DNA of 38,503 nt from assembly GCA_934141575.1 (NCBI GenBank), contig CAKPCJ010000010.1, positions 1-38,503 on the forward strand, written 5' to 3'. Made by a program: the position numbers and the translations under genes. Source of the stretch: an uncultured Bacilli bacterium. GTDB lineage: Bacteria; Bacillota_I; Bacilli_A; RF39; UBA660. Positions within the stretch are counted from its first letter, which is position 1, and the number at the start of each line of letters is the position of its first letter. Below, piece after piece: positions 26,138 through 33,972 of this stretch. The notes under the pieces are model-generated. The model had not been told where the DNA came from, ran no database searches, and saw nothing but the letters and a program-made list of their open reading frames with translations.

Positions 26138-26465
26138 CTATCATAGATATTGCTCTTTTAGGTTCAGTAATAAATTTTTCATATAATTTAGGTGATTTTC
26201 TTAATTCTTGAAGTATTTTTATTTCCTCTTTAGAAATATAAAAGGGAATATTTTCAGAAACTGCCATCATATCCCTTCCAACTAAATAATCAACATTTGT
26301 ATTCAATACTTCAGCCAAATCCAAAAGAGTTTCTAAATTTGGAGTCCTTGTTCCATTTTCATAGCAACAAACTGAAACCTTCGTTACTTTTATCAGATTG
26401 CCAAGTTGTTGTTGTGTATAGCCACACTTTTTTCTAAGCTCTCTAATCCTCATACCTAAAATCAT
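26121..26465 (-). CDS. XRE-family HTH regulator
   Basis: The 114-residue protein has an N-terminal Cro/C1-type HTH (MRIRELRKKCGYTQQQLGN, then VTKVSVCCYENGTRTPNLET) and a helical C-terminal part of ~50 residues of unknown role. GGTGAAGTAGT precedes the ATG. It is divergent from a second small XRE protein. A TATAAT box lies at 26489-26494, and a dyad AAGTTA-N9-TAACTT (26520-26540) in the shared region is a candidate operator. Target genes unknown. Confidence 0.88.
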   Translation of the reverse strand: MILGMRIRELRKKCGYTQQQLGNLIKVTKVSVCCYENGTRTPNLETLLDLAEVLNTNVDYLVGRDMMAVSENIPFYISKEEIKILQELRKSPKLYEKFITEPKRAISMIEHTLK

Positions 26466-26519
26466 ACTACTTCACCTTTTATATTTTTATTATAGCCAAT
26501 TAAAAGTTTTTAAATACTT

Positions 26520-26540
26520 AAGTTAACTAAAACGTAACTT
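26520..26540. promoter_or_regulatory. Dyad between divergent XRE genes
   Basis: Inverted repeat AAGTTA (26520-26525) and TAACTT (26535-26540). AAGTTA occurs again at 26564-26569, inside the promoter of the rightward gene. Confidence 0.4.
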
Positions 26541-26544
26541 ATTA

Positions 26545-26573
26545 TTGAAAAAGAAATAATTTTAAGTTATAAT
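26545..26573 (+). promoter_or_regulatory. Sigma-A promoter of the small XRE gene
   Basis: TTGAAA (26545-26550) and TATAAT (26568-26573) have a 17-base spacer; the leader is about 10 bases. Confidence 0.65.
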
Positions 26574-26590
26574 CAAATGAGAGGGATTTT

Positions 26591-26809
26591 ATGGAAAAGC
26601 TAAAAAAATTAAGAGAAGAAAAAAATTTGTCATACAACGCAATGGCAAAGCTATTAGAAATTAATAAAACATTCTATTGGCAAATCGAACATAGAGACAG
26701 GAGACTATCATATAATATGGCATATAATATTGCCAGAATATTTAATCTCAAACCAGATGATATATTTTATGAATATTTTAAAGAAAATATAACAAAAAAA
26801 GACTGTTAA
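26591..26809 (+). CDS. Small XRE-family HTH protein
   Basis: The 72-residue protein is little more than an HTH: MEKLKKLREEKNLSYNAMAK, then NKTFYWQIEHRDRRLSYNMA. GAGGGATTTT precedes the ATG. Small stand-alone Cro-like proteins often act with a second regulator, and the divergent XRE gene is an obvious partner. A terminator overlaps its stop codon. No toxin or phage gene is adjacent. Confidence 0.85.
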   Translation: MEKLKKLREEKNLSYNAMAKLLEINKTFYWQIEHRDRRLSYNMAYNIARIFNLKPDDIFYEYFKENITKKDC

Positions 26810-26820
26810 CAGTCTTTTTA
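26795..26820. terminator. Bidirectional terminator between XRE and ssb genes
   Basis: A self-complementary segment centred on GACTGTTAACAGTC lies between an A run and a T run, and can serve both converging genes. Confidence 0.75.
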
Positions 26821-26822
26821 TA

Positions 26823-27146
26823 TTAATCACGTTTATTAGATAAAAACGTAACTTTTTCAGCTATAACTTCTGTATATATTTTTTTGGTGTCATCAAGTTC
26901 TATATTTCTTGTTTGAATTCTACCCTTTACCCCAAGCAAATCTCCTTTGTTACAATATTCAACGGTCGATTCAGCTATACCACTCCATAACACACATTCT
27001 ATAAAATCAGTTTCATATTCACCATTCATATTTTTATATGACCTAGGTACTGCTAAAGTGATTTTAGTAACCTTTTTCCCACTATCAGTTTCTTTTAATT
27101 CTGGATCCCTTACTAACCTTCCAACTAAAACTGCTTGATTTAACAT
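26823..27146 (-). CDS. ssb: Short single-stranded DNA-binding protein without acidic tail
   Basis: This 107-residue OB-fold protein begins MLNQAVLVGRLVRDPEL and has the SSB core (FIECVLWSGIAESTVEYCNKG cut short here, then GRIQTRN). It stops at SNKRD right after the OB fold, lacking the Gly-rich linker and the acidic DDxIPF tip that recruits repair and replication enzymes. This resembles B. subtilis SsbB (113 residues, competence-related) more than the replicative SsbA. AAAGGAGAGATATTG precedes the ATG at 27146, so the 45 residues upstream in the open frame are rejected. A second, full-length ssb elsewhere is predicted. Confidence 0.9.
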   Translation of the reverse strand: MLNQAVLVGRLVRDPELKETDSGKKVTKITLAVPRSYKNMNGEYETDFIECVLWSGIAESTVEYCNKGDLLGVKGRIQTRNIELDDTKKIYTEVIAEKVTFLSNKRD

Positions 27147-27200
27147 CAATATCTCTCCTTTCGATAAGATAATATAGTATTTATAAAAATAAAACAAATC

Positions 27201-27240
27201 AAAAAAACTAGGTAAATGTATATATATTTTCCTAGTTTTT
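27201..27240 (-). terminator. Terminator of the suf-amidase operon
   Basis: Arms AAAAACTAGG and CCTAGTTTTT extend inward past one mismatch, and a T-rich run follows on the minus strand. Confidence 0.7.
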
Positions 27241-27294
27241 AAGTTTTTGTAGTACTGTTTTCTAAAAATTAATAAAAACACTAAACATATTTAC

Positions 27295-28620
27295 TTAATT
27301 TGTAATATTTAAATATTTCTTAATTGAATTGCTAATTGCTTTTGCATATTCATCTTTTTTATTAAGAAGCAACTTCAAATCATTAGAGTTAGTCATATAT
27401 CCCATTTCGATTAAATAACCATCTAATCCAACATTAGAGTTCATATAATCATTTGCTGCATAAGATTTATTTCTACCATCAACATATGACCCTGTAATAA
27501 TTCCACCAGTTTCTCTTATAACGTAATAATATTGAGTTTTAGTAGTTATGGTTTCATACATTTTATACCCTTTTTTAGAAAATTCTTTTTTTAGATCATT
27601 TATTTCAGAAGTAGTAAAGTTTCTTACATAAACACCGTTATCAATTTTCTGATATTTCTTTGTACTATAGTTTATTCCAACTTCCTTAACAATATTATCA
27701 GCAAAAATCTTAGCCAATTCTTTCGAATTATTGTCAGAAGTATATATTTCAACACCATTCGTACTAGGATTAAGTGGTAAATTATTAGAGTGAATTGATA
27801 TAAAAAATTTCGATTTAGACTCATAACCAATAGAAATTCTACCACCCTTACCATATGCAGAAATTCCAGGAATATTTCCAGGATTATAATTTCCATCCCT
27901 AGTTAATATTACCTTTAAACCAAGATTTTCTAAATATTCCTTAACCTTAAGAGCAACTTCTAAATTAATATAAGATTCATAAACATCATTTTTTATAGCA
28001 CCAGAATCATCGCCACCATGCCCAGCATCAATTGTTATATCGTACACATCATTTGGAAGTTTACATTTTTTTACGTTTACTTTTATATTTGTAAGAGTAC
28101 TTTCTATAGTAATATGCTTATTTTTATTGTCTCTTGTAATAGTGTAATAATCCATAAAATTATATGTAGTTTTATTATAAAGACTGTAATAATAAGTTTT
28201 ACCATTTGATTTTACTTTTATTAAAACTCTATAATTTCCAATATCGATATCTTCTAAATCTATTCCACCATTTATATTATCTGACAAATGATAACTAACA
28301 ACATCATCTATATATTCATACTCTAAATTATATGTTTTAGCAACACTTTCATCATACAAAACCATTGACATTTCTTCAATATCATAGAAATCAGATATTT
28401 TTCCATAGATATTCATATGAGTTCCATATATATATATTTGATCTACAATAGATATACCATATACAATATTATTTTCTTTAAGTTCACTCTTATATTTGTT
28501 ATTAACACTATTAACCTTATTTAGATTTACTAATAACATTATACAAATAATTGCCAACAAAAAAACAACTATTCCAAGAATAATTACAGTTATTTTTCTT
28601 GATTTTGTTGTTTTTAACAT
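27295..28620 (-). CDS. Membrane-anchored N-acetylmuramoyl-L-alanine amidase
   Basis: An N-terminal anchor helix (about 10-31) precedes an unassigned extracellular region (~35-190) and an Amidase_3 catalytic domain. Zinc ligands are visible in DAGHGGDDSG (His), YESYINLEV (Glu) and SIHSNN (His), with the catalytic Glu in LIEMGYMTN near the C-terminus. It should cleave the amide bond between MurNAc and the peptide stem. Sporulation amidase CwlD belongs to this family but is shorter. GGTGGTAAT precedes the ATG. The gene starts 9 bases after sufB, so it is transcribed with the Fe-S genes, an odd pairing. The frame contains an insertion of ~60 residues (about 330-390) between the second His and the catalytic Glu. 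Confidence 0.9.
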   Translation of the reverse strand: MLKTTKSRKITVIILGIVVFLLAIICIMLLVNLNKVNSVNNKYKSELKENNIVYGISIVDQIYIYGTHMNIYGKISDFYDIEEMSMVLYDESVAKTYNLEYEYIDDVVSYHLSDNINGGIDLEDIDIGNYRVLIKVKSNGKTYYYSLYNKTTYNFMDYYTITRDNKNKHITIESTLTNIKVNVKKCKLPNDVYDITIDAGHGGDDSGAIKNDVYESYINLEVALKVKEYLENLGLKVILTRDGNYNPGNIPGISAYGKGGRISIGYESKSKFFISIHSNNLPLNPSTNGVEIYTSDNNSKELAKIFADNIVKEVGINYSTKKYQKIDNGVYVRNFTTSEINDLKKEFSKKGYKMYETITTKTQYYYVIRETGGIITGSYVDGRNKSYAANDYMNSNVGLDGYLIEMGYMTNSNDLKLLLNKKDEYAKAISNSIKKYLNITN

Positions 28621-28629
28621 ATTACCACC

Positions 28630-29949
28630 TTACTCATCTACATATCTTTTTAACAATTGATTTAATTCAACAGCATATTCCATAGGAAGTTCTTTCTTAA
28701 ATTCATCAATAAATCCTAAAACAACGAGCTCTTTTGCTTTATCTTCGGATATTCCCCTAGACATAAGATAGAATAGCTTTTCCTCACTTATTTTAGAAAT
28801 AGTTGCCTCATGCTCAAGCACAGATGAATCATTTTCAACTATATTAGTTGGGAATGTATCACTTTTTGAAATATCATCTAATAAAATTGTATCACATTTA
28901 ATAGTAGATGTACTATTAAGAGCACTTTTTTTAATATCAACCAATCCTCTATACGTTGCATTTCCACGATTAGATGCGATTGACTTAGATATTATATTAC
29001 TCTTTGTATTTTTTCCAATGTGTATCATCTTTGAACCTGTATCCTGCACTTGATTAGAATTTGCAGCTGCTATCGTAATGCAAGTGCCAGATGAATTATC
29101 ACCCTTTAAAACAACACAAGGATATTTCATAGTAACTTTACTTCCAATATTTCCATCTATCCATTCCATAGAAGCACCTTCCATAGCAATCGCACGTTTA
29201 GTTACTAAATTATAAACATTATTTGCCCAATTTTGTATAGTAGTATATCTACATCTAGCATTTTTTTCTACATAAATTTCAACAACAGCTGCATGTAATG
29301 AAGATGACGAATAAGTAGGTGCCGTACAACCTTCTATATAATGAAGATCCGATCCTTCATCGACTATAATTATAGTTCTTTCAAATTGCCCCATATTACT
29401 ACTATTTATTCTAAAATAACTTTGAAGAGGCCTATCAAGTTTAGTATGTGGAGGAATATATATAAATGTTCCACCGCTCCAAACAGCGCCATTCAAAGCC
29501 GTAAACTTATTTTCCCTATAATTAACAAGTTTGTTAAAATATTTTTTGAATAATTCTGGATACTCTTTTAGAGCTGTATCTGTACTTACAAATATAACAT
29601 TTTTTTCTTTTAATTCTTTTAACATATTATGATATATTACTTCACTCTCATACTGTGCACCTATTCCACCAAGATATTTTTCCTCAGCCTCTATTATTCC
29701 AAGCTTATCAAAAGTATCCTTAGTATTTGCATCAATTTTATCCCAATTATCATAAATGTCATCTTGAGTTCTCTTATAATAAATAATATCATCAAAATTA
29801 AGATTTATTTCCGGTCCAAATGATGGAAGAGGAATTTCATTAAAGGCTTCCAAACTTTTTAATCTAAACTCTTTCATCCATTCAGGTTCTTTTTTTGCTT
29901 CTGATATTTTTTCAACAGTTTCTTTAGTTATTCCTTTAAGTTCTAACAT
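28630..29949 (-). CDS. sufB: Fe-S cluster scaffold subunit SufB
   Basis: The 439-residue SufB is the main scaffold of the SUF pathway, assembling clusters in a complex with SufC and SufD. The sequence carries YYKRTQDDIYDNWDKID, GIGAQYESEVIYHN, YIPPHTKLDRPLQSYFRIN and HEATISKISEEKLFYLMSRG, all typical of SufB. Length is near the usual ~465. GGTGATAAT precedes the ATG. It is the fifth gene of sufC-sufD-sufS-sufU-sufB, 9 bases after sufU. Confidence 0.96.
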   Translation of the reverse strand: MLELKGITKETVEKISEAKKEPEWMKEFRLKSLEAFNEIPLPSFGPEINLNFDDIIYYKRTQDDIYDNWDKIDANTKDTFDKLGIIEAEEKYLGGIGAQYESEVIYHNMLKELKEKNVIFVSTDTALKEYPELFKKYFNKLVNYRENKFTALNGAVWSGGTFIYIPPHTKLDRPLQSYFRINSSNMGQFERTIIIVDEGSDLHYIEGCTAPTYSSSSLHAAVVEIYVEKNARCRYTTIQNWANNVYNLVTKRAIAMEGASMEWIDGNIGSKVTMKYPCVVLKGDNSSGTCITIAAANSNQVQDTGSKMIHIGKNTKSNIISKSIASNRGNATYRGLVDIKKSALNSTSTIKCDTILLDDISKSDTFPTNIVENDSSVLEHEATISKISEEKLFYLMSRGISEDKAKELVVLGFIDEFKKELPMEYAVELNQLLKRYVDE

Positions 29950-29958
29950 ATTATCACC

Positions 29959-30390
29959 TTATCTATGGTTTTCTTCTATTCCTTTTTCAATACCCCACCA
30001 TGCCAAAAGAGCACATTTTTTTCTATTAGGTTGCTTACCCGTATCTTCATATACATTTGCTTCGCCTAATTTTTCTTTATCATATTCTTTTTCATCTATC
30101 ATATTTTCAAAATTGTTTACTATTTCCTTGGCCTCTTCAATTGTTTTGCCCTCTAATTCTTTAGTCATAATTGAAGCTGAGGAAGTACATATAGCACATG
30201 CTTCACCTTCAAATCTTATATCTTTAATCTTTTTTTTATCATCTGAAAATAGTATTTGTATATCTAGTTCATCTATACAAGAAGTATTATTCATATTAAG
30301 TTTTACATATCTTTCATCATCAACTAATCCTTTATTATGAGGATTGTTATAATTATCTAATATAATTTCTCTTTTTAAATTTTGATCCAT
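29959..30390 (-). CDS. sufU: Zn-dependent sulfurtransferase SufU
   Basis: The 143-residue SufU accepts persulfide from SufS and passes sulfur to the scaffold. The zinc ligands match the Bacillus pattern: C38 and D40 in NTSCIDE, C65 in GEACAICTSS, and C126 in RKKCALLAW. An extra Cys (C68) stands where a Ser is usual. It lies between sufS and sufB, as in B. subtilis. AGAGGTAGTAAT precedes the ATG. Confidence 0.94.
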   Translation of the reverse strand: MDQNLKREIILDNYNNPHNKGLVDDERYVKLNMNNTSCIDELDIQILFSDDKKKIKDIRFEGEACAICTSSASIMTKELEGKTIEEAKEIVNNFENMIDEKEYDKEKLGEANVYEDTGKQPNRKKCALLAWWGIEKGIEENHR

Positions 30391-30401
30391 ATTACTACCT
30401 C

Positions 30402-31601
30402 TTAAAAAATAATATCTCTACTTAAATTCTCATTGGATAAAGCGCCTATCAATTTATCTACATCTTCATAACTATTATAAAAAGCTAGGCTTATCCTACA
30501 AGTGTTCTTTACTCCAAGTTCTTCTTTTAATATTTTAGCACAATGATTACCTGCTCTTACATAAACATTATATTTATCCAAATATATAGCAGTATCTTGA
30601 CTAAAAACGTCCTGAACATTGAATGCTACTATTGCAGCTTCACTATTCTTATTATAAATATCAACATTAGAAAGATTACTTAATTTACTTATTAAATACT
30701 TTCTAAGGTTTTGCTCATATTCATGTATTTTATCTATTCCAACATCATTTATATATCTAATTGCAGCACCTAAACCTATAACACCTGCTATATTGGGAGT
30801 ACCTGCTTCAAGAGCATATGGTAATTCTTTATATTGGACCTTACCATTTGAATCAAAAGTAGCATTCATTCCACCACCATAGCATAATGGTTCAACTTTA
30901 TCTAATAAATTATATTTTCCATATAATACTCCAACACCAGTTGGACCATACATTTTATGTGCAGAAAATGCATAAAAATCAACATCTAAATCAGTTACAT
31001 CTACTTTCATATGTCCTATTGACTGAGCACCATCAACAACAACTAATATTCCCAATTTATGGGCATAACTAACTATTTCTTTTATAGGTCTTATATCACC
31101 AATAACATTAGTAATATGTGCCAAAGAAATAACTTTTGTTTTGTTAGTTATACTATTTATTACAGCATTTAATGTTACTTTGTAATCTTCATCTAGAGGT
31201 ATATATTTAACAACAACCTTATTATTCCTAGATAATTCCATCCATGGTAAAATATTTGAAGCATGTTCTGATTTTGTTATTAAAATTTCATCATCTTGTT
31301 TCAAATAGTACTTAAAAAATCCGAATACTATTCTATTTAGACTATCAGTTGCACCTGAGGTAAAAACAACTTCTTCACTTCTTCTAGCATTAATGAATTC
31401 CTTTACTAGTTCTCTAGTATGTTCATATTCATTATCAACCTTAAGACTCAATTTATAATCTCCTCTATGACAATTAGCAGTATATTCTGTATAATATTTC
31501 TTTATTGCTTCAACTACACAATTAGGTTTAAATGTAGTAGCGCCATTATCAAAATACGCTATATCATTATTTAACATAGGAAAATCATCACGTTTCATCA
31601 T
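30402..31601 (-). CDS. sufS: Cysteine desulfurase SufS
   Basis: This group II PLP enzyme removes sulfur from cysteine, leaving a persulfide. The PLP Lys is K216 in FSAHKMYGPTG, His113 in SEHASN stacks on PLP, and the persulfide Cys is C354 in RAGNHCAKI. Length (399) is normal. Two ATGs are adjacent at 31601 and 31598; GGAGGTGAT can serve either. It is the third gene of the suf operon. Confidence 0.96.
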   Translation of the reverse strand: MMKRDDFPMLNNDIAYFDNGATTFKPNCVVEAIKKYYTEYTANCHRGDYKLSLKVDNEYEHTRELVKEFINARRSEEVVFTSGATDSLNRIVFGFFKYYLKQDDEILITKSEHASNILPWMELSRNNKVVVKYIPLDEDYKVTLNAVINSITNKTKVISLAHITNVIGDIRPIKEIVSYAHKLGILVVVDGAQSIGHMKVDVTDLDVDFYAFSAHKMYGPTGVGVLYGKYNLLDKVEPLCYGGGMNATFDSNGKVQYKELPYALEAGTPNIAGVIGLGAAIRYINDVGIDKIHEYEQNLRKYLISKLSNLSNVDIYNKNSEAAIVAFNVQDVFSQDTAIYLDKYNVYVRAGNHCAKILKEELGVKNTCRISLAFYNSYEDVDKLIGALSNENLSRDIIF

Positions 31602-31612
31602 ATCACCTCCAA

Positions 31613-32284
31613 TTATATAAGATTTTCTATTTTTTCCTTATCTCTAAAATTATTTATTAACAAACCTTTATTAATTAATTTAATAGCATTTTGTCTATCT
31701 ATTCCACGAGATTCTAAATAAAATAAATCTTCCTCATTATAATAACCTATACTTGCTGAATGATTTGCTTCTTCAACAGTTTCATTTATTACTAATACTG
31801 GTTTTATAGTTGCATTTTTTACATTTTTTGTTATTATTTTACTTTCTTGAATAACACTGCAATTAAGTGCGCCATGTTCAATTATCCCATTTATATTATA
31901 ATCCAAAGTTCCATCATTTACTATTCCATTATTAATACATTTACTGTAAGAATAATTTCCAAAATGGCAAATATTTATATCATATTTATTCTCTTTATTT
32001 GCTACTGTAGAAATAATTAGTCTTGCATTTGCTCTTTCTTGTAAATTAATATTAATTTTGCATAGTACATCATTACTATTAAATTTGTTTATTTCTAAAG
32101 AACTATCACTATCACAATTAAATGTACATTTTCTAATATTATTATTAATATCTGTAACAAATAAAGAAACAGAAGAAAGTATATTACATTCTAACTCACT
32201 ACAGTCATATTCACTTAAATCCAATTCTTGAGTACCAACTACTTCTAATATGATTTTATTATTATCCATAACTATTTTATTCAT
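31613..32284 (-). CDS. sufD: Compact SufD-like scaffold subunit
   Basis: At 223 residues this is about half the usual SufD (~420-440). The C-terminal signature is clear: EEANHSASIGYYNEEDLFYLESRGI, trimmed here to its key part NHSASIG (H175, matching the conserved active-site His) and LFYLESRGI. The central part is a beta-rich segment consistent with a short beta-helix, and the N-terminal helical domain is missing. It has nine Cys, unusual for SufD. It overlaps sufC by 8 bases and precedes sufS, the standard place of sufD. Reading frame and overlaps are intact, so this is a reduced protein, not a broken gene. Confidence 0.85.
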   Translation of the reverse strand: MNKIVMDNNKIILEVVGTQELDLSEYDCSELECNILSSVSLFVTDINNNIRKCTFNCDSDSSLEINKFNSNDVLCKININLQERANARLIISTVANKENKYDINICHFGNYSYSKCINNGIVNDGTLDYNINGIIEHGALNCSVIQESKIITKNVKNATIKPVLVINETVEEANHSASIGYYNEEDLFYLESRGIDRQNAIKLINKGLLINNFRDKEKIENLI

Positions 32285-33035
32285 TATCTTTACTACCTTC
32301 TATTATAGATATCTCATCATAACCATTTTTTTCTAACTCATATGCCAAATCTAAATTACCAGTTTTAACTATTCTACCGTCCTTCATTATATGAACATAA
32401 TCAGGTCTCAAGTACTCTAGAATTCTTGGATAGTGAGTTATTATTAATATTGAAACATCAGATGAATTTTGATAGTAATCCATAATATTATCACCAACAA
32501 TTCTTAGGCTATCTATATCAAGGCCAGAATCTATTTCATCCAAAATAATTAGCTTAGGTTTTAGCATTTTAAGCTGTAATACCTCATTTTTCTTCTTTTC
32601 TCCACCAGAGAATCCAACATTAACTCCTCTCTTAAGTAATTCATCACTAAGTTTTACTTCTTTAGAAACCTTATCAACTTGTTTTATGAAATCATAAATA
32701 CCAATATTTTTTTCTAATCTAGAATTAATTGCTGTTCTTATCATTTCCGTATTAGTCACGCCTTCTATTTCAGAAGGATTTTGAAAACATAAGAATATTC
32801 CCTTTCTTGCACGTTCGTAAGTAGGTAAGGAATTTATATTTTCACCACTAAAAATTATATTGCCAGACAACACCTCATAATTATTACTTCCCATTATTAC
32901 TTTTGACAATGTTGATTTACCTACACCATTTGGTCCCATAATAACATGTATAGTGTGTGGCTCTATATCAATATTAAAATCATTTAATATTTGTTTTTTT
33001 TCAACTCTTACCGATAAATTTTTTATATTTAGCAT
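32277..33035 (-). CDS. sufC: Fe-S assembly ATPase SufC
   Basis: The 252-residue ABC ATPase energises the SufBCD scaffold. Walker A is GPNGVGKST, the signature is the SufC-type GFSGGEKKKNE, and Walker B is LIILDEIDSGLD. AATTAGGTGATAGAT precedes the ATG at 33035; a GTG 9 bases upstream lies inside this ribosome site and is rejected. It is the first gene of the operon. A TATAAT box (minus strand, 33055-33060) lies upstream, without a clear -35. Confidence 0.96.
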   Translation of the reverse strand: MLNIKNLSVRVEKKQILNDFNIDIEPHTIHVIMGPNGVGKSTLSKVIMGSNNYEVLSGNIIFSGENINSLPTYERARKGIFLCFQNPSEIEGVTNTEMIRTAINSRLEKNIGIYDFIKQVDKVSKEVKLSDELLKRGVNVGFSGGEKKKNEVLQLKMLKPKLIILDEIDSGLDIDSLRIVGDNIMDYYQNSSDVSILIITHYPRILEYLRPDYVHIMKDGRIVKTGNLDLAYELEKNGYDEISIIEGSKDNE

Positions 33036-33156
33036 ATCTATCACCTAATTAAGTATTATACACTAATAATAGAAAAAATAAAACGAAAAAAAGTATAATA
33101 AAAAACTTATTATAGTATCTTTTTACAAAGTATTGTATAATAAATTTGGTGATATT

Positions 33157-33546
33157 ATGGATTGTATATTTTGCAAAATTGCTAATGGTGAAATACCATG
33201 CAAAAAAATTTATGAAGATGAATTAGTAATAGCGTTTTTAGATTTATCCCCACATACAAATGGGCACACTTTAATAATTCCAAAAAAACATCATACCAAC
33301 ATTTTAGATATGGATAGTAATTTACTAACACATATCCAAGAAACAGCAAAAAAACTTTTTGAATTATACAAAGAAAAATTAGATGTTGCAGGAATGACAT
33401 TAGTTCAAAATAATGAATACGGTCAAGAAATAAAGCATTATCATTTACATCTAGTTCCAAGATATAAAAAAGATGGAATATTTATGTGCCATAAAAAAGA
33501 TGGAATAAAAGATTTAGATGAAGTTTATGAAATGATTGCAAAATAA
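33157..33546 (+). CDS. HIT-family nucleotide-binding hydrolase
   Basis: The 129-residue protein has CIFCKIANGEIP at the N-terminus with the two Cys of the HINT zinc motif, HTLIIPKKHH in the middle, and HYHLHLVPR (the histidine triad) near the C-terminus. HINT enzymes hydrolyse purine nucleotide phosphoramidates. TTGGTGATATT precedes the ATG at 33157. A TATAAT lies at 33136-33141. It is divergent from sufC and ends in a strong terminator. Confidence 0.93.
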   Translation: MDCIFCKIANGEIPCKKIYEDELVIAFLDLSPHTNGHTLIIPKKHHTNILDMDSNLLTHIQETAKKLFELYKEKLDVAGMTLVQNNEYGQEIKHYHLHLVPRYKKDGIFMCHKKDGIKDLDEVYEMIAK

Positions 33547-33579
33547 AAATTATGAATTTTTTAATTCATAATTTTTTTT
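33545..33579 (+). terminator. Terminator of the HIT gene
   Basis: A 14-bp stem (AAAAATTATGAATT) with a TTTT loop is followed by a T run. It could also stop transcription from the tiny genes on the opposite strand. Confidence 0.8.
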
Positions 33580-33596
33580 AAATCTAATAAGATTAA

Positions 33597-33692
33597 TTAA
33601 CAGAAACAAGAACCTAAAATAATAGCTAATAAAATATAAAGAACTATTATAATTACATATGAATGATTACCACATGTATTTCCGCATGCCAT
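33597..33692 (-). CDS. Tiny membrane protein, YjcZ-like (31 aa)
   Basis: A 31-codon frame starts at ATG 33692 behind AAAGGAGGTGCTTAAA. The peptide has a short Cys/Gly/Asn-rich head (MACGNTCGNHSY), one helix VIIIVLYILLAIILG and a Cys tail (SCFC). This is the layout of the Bacillus YjcZ/Tiny_TM sporulation family, whose members carry a Gly/Tyr head and a VLFILLIIVG helix and often occur in clusters. It follows a second such gene on the same strand by about 35 bases. Role in spores is inferred from the family only. Confidence 0.72.
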   Translation of the reverse strand: MACGNTCGNHSYVIIIVLYILLAIILGSCFC

Positions 33693-33727
33693 TTTAAGCA
33701 CCTCCTTTATTAATCATAAAATTTTAT

Positions 33728-33805
33728 TTAAATAGCAATTCCTAAAATAATTACTAATAAAATGAATAGAACCAGCAATATACATGCATTATTCGTGTAT
33801 CCCAT
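33728..33805 (-). CDS. Tiny membrane protein, YjcZ-like (25 aa)
   Basis: A 25-codon frame starts at ATG 33805 behind AAAGGAGGAAC. It has a head MGYTNNAC and one helix ILLVLFILLVIILGIAI, even closer to the YjcZ helix core than its neighbour. It is the first of two tandem genes, with a sigma-K-like promoter about 30-55 bases upstream. Such short genes are usually missed in automatic annotation. Confidence 0.7.
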   Translation of the reverse strand: MGYTNNACILLVLFILLVIILGIAI

Positions 33806-33832
33806 TTTAGTTCCTCCTTTTTCTACTCACAA

Positions 33833-33860
33833 TATTTTATGAAATTATTCTAATTTGGTT
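33833..33860 (-). promoter_or_regulatory. Sigma-K-like promoter of the tiny YjcZ-like pair
   Basis: The minus strand reads AACC-N15-CATAAAATA, with the same elements and spacing as upstream of gerE. No sigma-A box fits better. Confidence 0.5.
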
Positions 33861-33908
33861 AATAAACGAATTCAATTGTGACAAAATTGTTAATTTTAAA
33901 GCAATTTA

Positions 33909-33937
33909 TTGCATTTTCTATTTTGTTTTGCTATGAT
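33909..33937 (+). promoter_or_regulatory. Sigma-A promoter of the PrsA-like gene
   Basis: TTGCAT (33909-33914) and TATGAT (33932-33937) have a 17-base spacer and a TGC extension before the -10. Confidence 0.65.
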
Positions 33938-33972
33938 TGATATGTAAAATTAATGATTAGGAGGAAAAAAAG

